This document shows positions 27,301-39,900 of a DNA stretch of 64,000 nucleotides, piece by piece. The stretch spans positions 20,117,523 through 20,181,522 of the forward strand of contig CM065180.1 in the NCBI GenBank assembly GCA_033026295.1, read 5' to 3'. This DNA is from Channa striata. Lineage: Eukaryota; Chordata; Actinopteri; Anabantiformes; Channidae. The notes under the pieces are model-generated. The model saw only the letters and a program-made list of their open reading frames with translations. It was not told the origin of the DNA and made no database searches. Position numbers and translations under genes: made by a program. Within the stretch, counting starts at the first letter, position 1; every line of letters begins with the position of its first letter.

Positions 27301-30300
27301 AGTTCTGGAGTGACTAGTGTCCTTCAAACAAATAAGTGTCTACGTGTGGATAATATTTTTATATACTTCCAGCAGTGGAATCCAGAATAAATGTATGTCA
27401 AATCTAAAGGGTGAGACAATGATTCTGCTCTTGGTACCAAGTTAAAATCCTTATTGGCTGAGCACTTCTGGCGATGTCTTTAATGATCTTATGGAAGCTC
27501 ACATTTGACGCATGTGTTTGGAACTTTTTAATCCAAGTCACTGAGACACCAAACACCAATCGCTCCACCACCAAAATGTGGGAGGGGGGACTTTCAAAGT
27601 CCCAGTGTCCTTGAATTACAGAAGACACAGATCCTCTGTTCTGCCACTGATCTGGAGGAGCTCTGATCTCCCCGTGAACATGGAGGGTTGGGCGTGACAC
27701 ACGTGATCGAATAGTGTCACGTCACTGCTGTGATTGAATCCACAAGCAAATTCCACATCACAGATGCATTTCCCAGCGTGCATTTGCTTTTACATTTAGC
27801 TTCTTACACCTGAGACACAAGGCAAGAAAAAAATCAAAGTCAAGGAGGAGTCATTTAAAGGTTTCATAAGTCGCAGTTCGAGATAGGACTCAGTTTTTGA
27901 TTTTTGAATTAGATTTTGTGTCCAGGAAGTTGTAGAAAAGTTCAACATCTTCAACAACCTGTGAGGCTGCTGAGCATGGAGACTTTGGTAGCTCTCCCCA
28001 CCGCAGCTGGACCACTGAGTTGAAGAGCTTTGCTTGGGAACCACCAGACACTGTCTGTTGACAGAGCACAGTGGGTCGGAGGGATTAAAGACCCGGACGA
28101 ATGAGCTCAGGTGAGAAGATGCTGTGAACTGACCACACTGCAGGTGAGTGTGAAGATCTGAAGCTAATGTGGGCAGCAAGTAGAAGCCAGTATAGAGATG
28201 TGTCCGTTTCAGCTGACCAAAAGATAAGACACGTGCATTTTGGCTCGTCGGGGGGGTCTGATTGTGGGTGCTGGTGGTCCCGTCAGCAGGGTACTGCAGT
28301 AATCGACAGGAGTTCGATTTTCAGAAAGGTAGGGTCTGACATTTCTGATGCTGTAGGGGGCAAATCCGCAGACTGGGACATGGAAAAGATGTGGCTGGTA
28401 AAGCTCACACGGTCGTCGATGACCCCCAGATGTCTGCGAAACCATGTAAGGACAATTACTGAGTTGACGCCGTGTTGTACATAAAGTCTGGATGGAGAGA
28501 CTGAGTTGGACATGTCTCCCTCTCATCCACGCAGAGACGCATTAAAAAGACACGAGAAGCAGCAGCTACTTCCGCCAGCTCCTGCTATGTTAAGCTGTAG
28601 CAAAAATCCTGCTGGTTTTACAATTGATTCTGTGCTTTTTTCACACCCCACTGCAACGAGGGAGCGAGCTGCTGACGGCTGCACACTGACCCCTGCGGAC
28701 ACAAACGAGTATGGGAGCTCTTAGGAAGGAAAATACTTGGAGGATTTAGACAAGTGGAATAAAACAGCAGGACATTTCCTTTACAACAAATCTGAATTCA
28801 GTTTTATGAATGAAACATATCTCGTTGGCTGTGACAATGCACATGACTAAACCAAACTAAAATGATAATAAACAAAAATATTAAAGCTGGCGGTCAATAT
28901 CCCTGACTGTTTTAGGAGTGCCGCTTTATTTAATAGCCTTTTCTTGAGGCTAATTGTGTAGCCCATGTGGCGTTCTGCTTTTATGGCTGCTTTAGCAGTC
29001 TGTGTGCGATAAGTCTGCTCACTAATCATTTGCCACAGTAAATCCCGGCTAATGATCTGTCTGCAAGCGTGGGAACCGAGAAGACAGGAGAGAGGGTAGA
29101 ATAAAGAAAAACGACACACGAACGCAATCGCAAAAAAAGAAAAATGTGGGGGAATTTAACATTTGCTAACATGGACACGTATATTCAATCTATATATCTA
29201 TATATGATATTTTTTAATTCCACCTTGATACTTATCAGGTAAGAAAGATCATAGGAAAAGCAAAATAATCCAGAATCTGTTCATCTAAATTTAGCATGTG
29301 ATGGAAAGAAAAGAGGACTAGAGATAATAATCAGTTTATTTTCGTCAACTACTACATCAAGATTGATTCTGGCACAGTTGAAGCTGGAGCAGATTTGTGT
29401 AGGCTGAGGATGAGCAATCCCCACAACTACAGTGAAATGGAGCGTTGGATGGTGCAGGCTATGCTTCAAAAAATGTGTGTCAATTTAACATGTTTAGCAC
29501 CTAAATGCAAATAGGTTTTATTCCACATGAGACAGAATTATTAATTTGCTTTCTGCCAAAAGATTTTATTTTAATGTGTGCCGCAGATGTTCAGTGTTTT
29601 CATGCACCAGGAAAGATTTAGACAAACACCCGCTGCCATCTGGAGGAAACACAGAGCACTGCAAAGTGGCAAAAGGGGCTGAAATTATTCGAGTACTTAA
29701 GGAAGGACAAGACACTGCGTCCAGGTGAAATGTGAAGCACAATTCCACCACTCGCTTCTAAAATTCATCTTAAAATAGAAAGGCTGAAAAATTAGTTTGA
29801 CTGGCTGCAAACAGTGTAATGACTGTGCCAGATGAAGGGATCAGTTTGAAAGTTTTCGTCAGATGATCTCCATCCATCTGTAAATGTCTCTCTGGGTCCA
29901 CCAAGCAAGGGGAGAACATGCAAACTCCACACAGAGATGTCCGGGATTCCAACCTTCTTAACCACATGATGTAAATATGATAAACTTTTTTGGTAGAAAT
30001 ATGCTTTGAAAAAAGCACTTTCTTTGTGAGCAGAACTCCTTACTGTATGAGCACAGCCACACCATTCGACTGATTTAACGGTTTTAAACTCGTGAACAAC
30101 TGATTACGGGGATGAGGAGTTGTGCGCTTGTTGTTGAACGTTTTTTTCCGGACATATCTGACATGCACGCAATACTAAAACACAGGTCCCTAATCACAAA
30201 AGAAAAAAATCGCAGTTTTACAGGAAGAAATAGACGAAAGACACAGACTAATTACAACCTTTACACCCACAGTATTCTCAGTATTCACCATAACACAATG

Positions 30301-31699
30301 CAGCAAAAACGCCCACTCTGCTGTTGCAACTATAACATTACAATGTTGATCTCAACTTGCGTTTACAGCCCACAGACAAAAAAGTTCAATCCAAATTTGG
30401 GGCTATTGTGGCTTAAGTGTCTGAGACCAGAATCATACAAATAAATCTGTGCCCAAAGTCTTATGGACTCACAAAATGTCACTAGATGAATGAAATGTAA
30501 TCACTGTGGTTGCGTCGCTGCTTCACGTTTGTCGGTCTACCAGCAGAGGGAGACAGACGACAGGTAATTCGCTGTGTGACGCCTGGCACTTACTGGTAAC
30601 AGTGAGGACATTAGTCTTGACCTCGGCGCTGATATAGATGCGACCTCTCCTCTCAGTGTGGTCTGTCCCGCACAGGCTCGGCACGTTGGCCACACACCGC
30701 TTATGGATGTTCATCATACAGTCTGGAAAACACGCACGTTAATGAAAACCAAGTATTTTTTTTTCAACATATTTAATCTAAGAGACCCAGAAATGAGTGC
30801 GTATGGAGAACGTACGGTCACATCTCATGCCCTGGTGTATGAGCCCGTAGAGCAGAGAGCCACAGTGGTCACAGAAAGTTGGGCTGGAGTAGGTGTGGAT
30901 CTTAAACTTGTGTTTTGACCTCGGGTCCTGCAAAGGAAAATAGGAAGCGCAGATCATTTATGTATTTTGCAATATAAAAAAAACAAAGAGACTTAATTAA
31001 TTTTTGTTAACAAAATTAGACATTTCACCATTACACATTCATCCATTTATTCTGTTACAGCAAAACACATAGCTAGTACACATGTTTGAACTAGTTGATT
31101 GGTTCCAGGGGGGCAATGCCGAACACACCAGTGACGCTGTAGCTGCTAATTCAGGTGCTGAGACAGGTCAGAGGTCAGTGGCTTAAATACGGATTCTTCC
31201 CGAGCGGCAGTGACCCAGGACTGAACCCTAGAGGGTGAGGACAAACCCGCTCAACATCTTGTGCCTTAGCTGTATATCCTCCGCTATTAATCCAGCATCA
31301 GCGGCTACTAGGGGTTCATTATAACAGCAAATCATTTTTAGAAACTTCATCTGAGTTTCAGTAAAACTTCAGCTTCTCGTGGGTTTCCATCTCATACCCC
31401 ACTGCTGCTCTAGGGTGGTCTTGCCCGGACTGTTGTGAGTTCAAGGTCACGAGTTTAAACCTGTTTTTCTGATGACTTTAAAGCAAAAAATGTTCCTTAA
31501 TAACATCAGAAGGAGGAGAAAGATACATTTCATAATCTGATAATAAAAAAAAAAATCTTGATGAACATTTAGAGGCCTAGGCTATTTTTGTGTTGTTTTC
31601 TGTGAGAGACTTCTGTGCTTTCATGTGTGTGAGCGACACCTGCAACCAAGGCCCAGTGCACATTCACACCTTTATCTCAACGCTACGGTTTCAGTGGTT

Positions 31700-31738
<39 letters not shown>

Positions 31739-32325
31739 AAACATCAACTCTTCACATGTAACTGATGATCACTGACAGACTGCACACACACAAACGCTAC
31801 GACAAGAACCCACAAGCGGTGAGAACATCCAATACACCACTTGAGAGGGATCCAGGCTGTGTGGTGAAGTGGGGGACACTTCAGCGTAGGAGTTCATGTA
31901 TTTCTGCCAAGGGGCTTCATCGCAGTTATCAAACACACAGCTACTTACTGTAAAATTAATTTCTAAACTATGTCCTCACATCCAACGTGGTCTAAAGGCA
32001 ACAAATGTAAGTAGTTCCTGCCAAAGCCAACGATTTCCATTTCAATCCAGGCAACAGCAACCAAAACTACAAGTATGTGTAAACAGTGTACTTGACTTGT
32101 TCCTTTCGTTCCACCACATGAGCCAGAAAAACGAGCCGAATGATTTCTTGCTCTCCTGCAAACCTGTCCTGGAAAATAACGTTTAATTTAGTCTGTCACT
32201 GCCTGAATTATACCCAGCTTCCCCAAGGTGTTTTCAGAAATGTGTGTGTGTGTGTGTGCGCGTGCGTGCGTGCTTGTTGAGCCTGTGACTCTGTGTAGGA
32301 GTGTGGGTTTATTTTGCATAGCTGT

Positions 32326-32383
<58 letters not shown>

Positions 32384-33913
32384 CTCTGGCGGTTCTCGTC
32401 TTTCTCAAGGACGAGACCACCTCCTGCTTGTTTTTTGTTCCACTAAAAAACAAGGGAAGTGCTGAAGCGCCGGTGATGAGCAGCATCACACAGGCAGCGC
32501 TCAGAGGGCTGATGAAAGAGGGCGGCTGCGTCTCTATAAACTCTAATCATTAAACACATACGTCCTGGAAATTCAAAGATCAATCAGAAAGCAAAACAAA
32601 GGAGGAGAGAAAACAGTCAATGGGGACAAAAAAGAACGTCACTTTTCATGCCTCCTCCTCTTTGATAAAACAGAGCATGTGATCTTTTGTTGATGATTAA
32701 TCCATCAAATCAGAAGAAAGATACATATAAATGCCAAAACATCTGTCAATCAAGCCTTGCATCGGGCCTGCGTTTAAGAAGTAGAAAATGCTCACTACAG
32801 GACAAAGTACGACCTGTGACTAACAAAGATTAAGAAGATACTAAACTAACAGTGTTAGAAATAAGAATTTTTCTTTGGGATATAAATTAAAGTGATGCTT
32901 CTATTTAGGGGGCAGCTTGTGGCACATTAAACAATTTTCACTCCTGTGTTTCAAAATAAGACAAAGTAACTTGCGTCTGTTACTCCTAAACCTTCCACCT
33001 CTGCTACCTTCTTCTACGCTCCACTACGCTCTACATCCACTAATCAAGCAGAAACAGGTTTCAAAGTGAACGTCCTTGCAGCATTCAGGCAATATCCCGA
33101 GGCTTTATTAAAAATTTGATGGATGGACAGTTGCATAGTAATGCACTTGAGTTGGCTGTTGCCATGTCAACAGCCCAAACACCTGCACGATGGTTGTAAA
33201 AGTACAAGTTGAAAAAAAACAAAACAATTTATGCAGAAAACCAGGAAATGGTGCCACTACCGTTTTTAATGACTGTAAATGCAGTTCTTCGAGTTGAGGA
33301 ACACACACGTCAATATTCGCTAATTAGCACTAAATAGAAAGTGCTGATTGGTGCCGAGGCTGATGGGGGTGCCATGAGTATTGAAAAAATAATAACAATG
33401 TGACATGATTATAGATTAGCAGTTAAGGGTTAACTCAAGGGACACAAGGAGACAAGTCAGAAGGCCATCGAAGTCCTGTTAGTCCAGTTAAACAGTCTAG
33501 ACCAGGAGTGCTGGTTTTCCAACATCCCTGCACAATCCTTAACGTCCAACGTCCGAATTGCTGAATAAAGCACTCTGGTTTAGACCAGAGACCGGTCCCT
33601 CTGTCTCTCACTGAGTAATACAATGACTATTATAATTAAATAACATGAGGTGGAGTCTGTTTCGTTATCGTTTCACACAAACATTTCTGAGAGCTTAACC
33701 TCTCCTGCCTGGAAGTTGCCAACTTCCAGCGTCCTGCTTCACCGGAGTTTACTCACGGCGTCCCCACTTCTTAAAATCAGATGGCGCGGTGTGATGTTCC
33801 TGCATATCTACTGTGCAGCATATGGTGTGTTAGCCAGCGCCTTAACGCCGTTACCCAACAGCAGCACACGATGCCAGAACAGTGACTACAGTGACTACCC
33901 ATTAGTCAGTGCT

Positions 33914-33963
<50 letters not shown>

Positions 33964-36900
33964 TTGTGCTTTCTTTCCCTCCATGCTTTTCCTTTTGTTT
34001 TGGTTTAACACTCGGCTGTCCATCATTTTCTGTGTTAACATCAGTCAACTTCCCACACACACACACATCTTGTCATTCATGATGCTGTGTGACAGGCGGA
34101 CAGACAAGCAGAGTCACTGACATAAAACTTTTTTCTTTCCCAATTCCATCTTCCACTCGCTCTTCTTGGGTAAGGACTTACTAACACTTCTGCAGTGGCA
34201 GCCGTCAGATACTGTCTCACACCAATAATTCCAATGTGCAGTATTTTCTGCTGCTCCTCAAAATCACCTGACTTTTTTTTTTAAATTTGCGTTCGTTAAT
34301 ATTTTGAGTTTTATCTTCATTACTTAAATTAATAAATGAATCAAACAATCCAGGTTGAAAAAAATCTTTTTCTGTGATTGTTCCATTCTGCATTTTGGAA
34401 CATTCATAATAGAAGAACTAGAGGATGTGACAGCCCTGATTCATAAATGTAAAATATTTCTGATACATATTTTCGCAACCAAATGTATTATCTTATAGTG
34501 TAGTAAAATACAATCATTGTGAAAACCAGCGTAAAGACTTTTAGTGTGGGATTCAGTTATGGCAAGTGACCCTGGACCTACAGCAGCCAGCCCGTGCACA
34601 ATTTGGAGGCGTTGAAAAGCCTGCGATCGATGCATTTCACCCCGAAGCTTTAATATTTAATAAAGCAATGACACACTATATAAAGGGGGAAAAGTCTCCT
34701 AAGGAGGTGAACAAAACAGTGAATGGTACAAGACATAGGACTTTTCCACAGGAGAACAGGGTTTGACTCTAACATGAGGCAATGTGCAATTTGATGATGA
34801 TGAAACGCAACGCGGCAGACGTGGTTACATGACGCAGTTTTTGTTTGTGCATAAAGTCGTTCCCACTTTAACAAGCAGAGGTGCTCCTGGATCATGCAAT
34901 AGTAACATTAACGGTACCTGTAGAATCAATATGATATGACAGAAGAGCCACATTTTCATACCTTAGTGTCATTATCTGAGGCTGTGGCATGAGAACGTGT
35001 TGAAGCAGCAAGGCGTCCCCACACCATCACACAACCACCGTTAAGCTCAGTGGGTACTGTACGATGTTCTGCTATTTTGAGGCTCATTCAGGTTAATTGT
35101 AGCCTTGTTCTAATTAGCCTACTGTTCTTCTGGGTGTGTAGTGGTTCTCATGTTACCACTCTACCACGATGCCACTTCTAACCGTGTGTTGCATGTGCTG
35201 GAGTCATGAAAATGGACTTTTACCTGCACTTCATTGGATGCTTTCCTTTGTTTAATCAGTGCCACCTTGTGTAGTGATTTATTTAGCGTCTGGGATTGTG
35301 GTCTCGGACGCTACACTTGCATTTCCTGCCACTTCATTCAGTCACAAAAGATTACAGACGGAGAACTCAGCCATTAGCGTGTTCTTGGACTAATTTTGGA
35401 GGATCAGCCTCGAATGAGCTCATCGTGGTATCGTGTCTCTCGCTGTGGATCTGTGGAGTCCCAGAGCCCTAAAAAAAGCTTTGTAACATCTCCCAGACTC
35501 GTTTGTTTGTAGTATTCTCAGATTTAGTGAGTAAAGGGGCAAATACGTTTCCCACAGGGCTAGTTGGTATTACATCATTATTTTGCTTTAATAAATATAT
35601 AATTATCACATAACAATGTACTGAGTTTTGCGTTTGCCCACATTGCTTTTCTTTAATGGTAAATTCTGTTAGATGAGCTGAAACACAAAAAGAAAGGAAA
35701 GCAGGAGGAGAACTGAATATTTTTTCACCGTAGATGGCAGCCTCACGGTGATGAGTGTCATAAAAAATGATAAAACGCAGTCCATTTGCAATCTCATCAT
35801 ATCTCATTTCAGTGGACTGAGGGATGCACTAAGTGCGGTTTGTCCACTTGACCAGCCTGATTTTTTTTGGAAGCAAAACCAAAGGCGTGAAAGGAATCAA
35901 AGGCTTTACAGAGAAGCTGCTTTTCAAAGCAGACAACAAAAGCGTCACGAGAGCAAAGAAAACGAGCGATGTCACTTATCTGAAATCAGGTTAAGCATCC
36001 GAACAACACGAGTCCGAAAACAAACAAATAAAAAATAAAAATCTTTATACAGTCTCAGATACCCTTACAGATCAGCAAGCTAAACTTTTATTTGGAAATT
36101 CTCAAATTTAGAGAACCATTAAATCAATCATTTAATGAAGGTTCTTTGTGGAACCTTTTAAGGGGCCTCAAAGAACCCACTACACATGCTTGAGGCACCA
36201 TGAATATCAAGAAAATAATGTGTACAGTAATTAGGGTTATAGGTCGTTCAACCATTTTGTAAACGTTTTCTTGAAGAACCCAAGATGGTTCTTGTGCCAT
36301 CAGTCTCAGGAACCATTTTTGTTTTTAACTTTCATTTATTTGTAGTAGTGTAGTGTGAAAGTACTTCACACTATGTGAACAATACAGTGCAGTTCACCTC
36401 AGTGGACTAAATAGCTGAAAATGGAAGCCTAAATAAAATGTGTTTTTCATGTAAAAACATTTTTTTTTATTGTATTTAAAAGTCTTTACACCCACTCTTG
36501 TTCAACAACAGACTGCACATTCAGTTTCCTGCAGAAAAGAACCCAAGTCCAACGTAATAAACAGAAGCTGCGTGTTCAGTGCTGATCGATGAAACAAATG
36601 CTGTGACGCTGTGTTTATCCCCCTCGGGCCTGCGATTCGTCCTCTGGGGAATCTTTAAGTGCTTGAATGTGAGAGACTAGAGCCTTTAAAAATAAAAATA
36701 AAAAAATACCTTCTCGACTTAGGGAGCTACGCAAAGCGCTCATTCTCAGGAAAGACGACTGATGGAAGAAAAGCAGAGTAAAAAAATGAAGCAGCGATAA
36801 GAAGAGAGGGAACAATGGAGTAAAGAGAGGGTCACGGTGGCGATTTCGTCTTCACACCCTCGGTGTAGTCCCCCTCCTCCTTCCCTTCCTGCATATGCTA

Positions 36901-39900
36901 ATCACAACCTCTCTATCACTGCTTCAGCCCTTCACCGTTCTCAAATGTTACCGTGTCGATTCAGTGCAGCTTTGTCCATCTGGTCGCACATGCTGGTAAA
37001 TATATCGTGATTATCTGGATGTACTTGTGCTTATATTTAGATTTATATGTGAAACCACATTTTTAGTTTCAGCTGGCAAACAAACATGATCTCCACATAA
37101 GGAAAATATATTCAATTTTTAAGAAAACAGTTTATCCTTCTGAATCTGAATGACTGCACTAGAAAACAAAAAAGAAAAATCATAGAATTTAATGACAGAT
37201 TATATATGAATAAATCCTTTTACTTCACGATCAAGCTACAAGTCTCCCAATGATTTTTTTTTTTTTTTTTAACTACTTTGTACAAACATAGCTGTGTATA
37301 TATACGAGTACAAACACACTCTACACCAAATCTGCGCTCCATACCATCGTCAGGCTGTGTGCCTGAAATGTAGGTTTCATTAGAGGATCTCATCCCTCGA
37401 CCTCTCCCACAGGGAACCCATTCTATTAACCCAGATCTATAATTGACTTCTTCTTTTAAACATACGCCGCTGACAGAGAGATATAAGAACGAGGGGTTGG
37501 TAGGAGCTACGATGGCAGCGGTGGGCTGATTGCTGCAGACAGTGACACAACATTACTGATTATTCACTGTATACTAAATCATTTTCCTGTCTGCATTACT
37601 GCTGCTTCCTCTGTATCAGATGTTCTTCAAGAGCATCCCCTGCTTCAACAGCTTTTCTTTTTTAATTCCATGTACGTGACCCACAAAGGGCTTATTCAAC
37701 GTAACGAGCATCATGAAGTCAGAGGAAGGTTTAGAGGGAGAAGCAATTTCCAGGATCCAAAGATAGTGAGTTTACATATAAAGCAAATTAACAGCAGTAA
37801 TACTTTAAATAAATGAAAATCCTCAACTTTACAAAAATGTACGGCTGTAATAATTTGGAAATGCAGCTGTTACAAAGTAAGGGCAGTTCTCAGATATTCA
37901 GAAGATAAAACTGTTCAGAATGTCTGAACAAGCTGCTTGATTGAGCTGAAAATAACTGTAATAATTGTGGATTGCTGTTGAAAATCTACTATCAGTGTTT
38001 CAAAACCACTTGTGTGCAGGTGTGCGTGGGTGAAAACTTTGTGACACACTGCATAAAATCTGACAGCTGTTAAAAATGATTTTTACTCAGCTGTACCAAA
38101 ATGTTCAATGACCAAGTCTGAGGACTTTCAGATGCACTGGTGATATTTTTTTCTTGATTTCTATGGTGCCTTTGCGAGGAGGTGAAAATGTAAAGACAAG
38201 TGGAAGACTCTAACCCTCAATTCTGTCTTACCCTACGATAAAATTCTATAAAATTCAAGGAATTAACGACTGGCTGGAAAATCTGGTGTTAAAAATCTTT
38301 GCATTTCCCCTTTGTCCTTCTTATATAATCACACGATGAAGCTACATGTCGTCTTCTTTTCTATTTAAACGAGCGGGCTACGTGATATTTGAATTTCCAC
38401 TGTGCGGAAAGTGAGGTCGTAAGGCCAGAAGCTCATTAAGAAAGTGACATGGCGGGGGTGGTGAGGCCCCGTAATTAAGAGCAGGGACCCCCCTGGGTGG
38501 AGTGGTACTTAAATAGACGTTGTACAGAATAAAGACACATATGGAGGCAGGGATGGTGTAGAGATTTGGGGGGAGGTTAAACACGTGCCCAAAATAGAAA
38601 GAGACATGCTCAAAAAAGAGGAGGAGGATTCAGCCGAAGAGGATGAAAACAGAGTTGCGAACACATTAGATCTGAATGACGGTGGAGGAAGTTTGGAAAT
38701 GTCAAATAAAAGGCTCGTGAAGATGTTTTAAACGAAAGAAAACCAGCGATTTAAGCCCGAATACAAAAAAATAGGTGCGACCTTTTAATACATATCAACG
38801 TGTGACGCTACAGTGTTTATGTTCAAAGCTATTTGAGAGGAATAGAAGTGAGAAAGGGGACTAACAAAGACGCCGCACGGCGGTTGCTAGACAGACAGAT
38901 CTATAATCACATAAGAGGAAAAAGTTCAGAGAATTATCACTCATACAGCATATACCACAGGAAGCCAAACAGCGAACACCAGCGTTTCCTCTGGAGGCGG
39001 TTCACTAAGTGTTCTTGTCAGGCTGAAAGGGCACTCCAGAGGGAGGCAAGTACGAGGCACCGGAGCTTAAAGACCTCAGGGTTTTTGAGAGGATGGAGAT
39101 CCTCAGAGTGCTTTTAAGAAAAGGAAAGGCGGCTAATTTTGCCCGTCTGAAATGACAGATTTGAGAACAGGTTGGCATTTGGACAATATGAATCAGGGAA
39201 AAGACACAACACTCTACTTCTCAGCTCCTTGAGAGGGCAGATGAGATTATGATAAGTATCACTTAGAGGCTCTTCCTATTAGTAGGGCAATAAAGAAAAG
39301 GCTCAGCGTTCAATAAGAATTAATAAAATCTGGTCGAGCGTGACTTTTAGCCTCCAACAACACTGTGGGTATAAAGCTGAGCACTGGTGAATCAAAATTT
39401 GCTTTATTTGATGTCACCTGACTTTTTTTGAGCTGTTGGGGGAAACATTAGCCGCTAAATGTTTCACTGTATTAACCCATATAGTGGCTTTATGAAAGAT
39501 TTCTAAAGCTGAAACATCTGTATTCCACATCTGGGTATGAGGTGTCTGTTGAAAAGGACTGAGATTAAATTATTTGCAGACCACCCAACCAAAACAGACA
39601 AATCTTATACACAGGAATAGGATTGAAAACAGCTGGTTTATTATTTGTACTCACATCGGACGCAGGTCCCTTATCAGCCCCTGGACAGGAGAAAGTGACG
39701 AACTCATGGCAGCGTTTGTGAACCACAAAGCAACACACTGTGGAGAGAAACAAAAAGATTCATTACATAAATCACTTACCACCATTTGTCTAAGGGAAAC
39801 ACCCATGACAGATTGTTGCTCTGTGCGTGACATTTGCTATTCAGGAATATAAAAAACCCCCAAAAATCTTTAATCCTCTTATACCTTTGCAAAGTAAGCA

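Larger units (their letters stand above)
23225..30593 (-). other. prkcb intron 5 (7.4 kb)
   Basis: Lies inside the C2-coding region. It contains TG and CA runs (23889-23914, 24005-24022, 26850-26873), one copy of an element also seen at 50.9 kb (24765-24900), a degraded teleost repeat (28020-28500) and the tail of another (29910-29955). The rest appears unique. Confidence 0.8.
30928..39654 (-). other. prkcb intron 3 (8.7 kb)
   Basis: Separates C1A and C1B exons. It contains CA/TG microsatellites (31701-31731, 32240-32261, 32329-32381, 33916-33958), a decayed Tc1-like transposon (34975-35735), a GGTTCTT/AAGAACC element (36110-36320) and a T run (37254-37270). The 37.3-39.6 kb part appears unique, and no further exon was found. 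Confidence 0.8.

Noticed and set aside
31415..31465. 'gagttcaaggtcacgagtttaaacc' resembling a SINE or tRNA B box
   Set aside because: No A box, SINE body or tail could be found around it.
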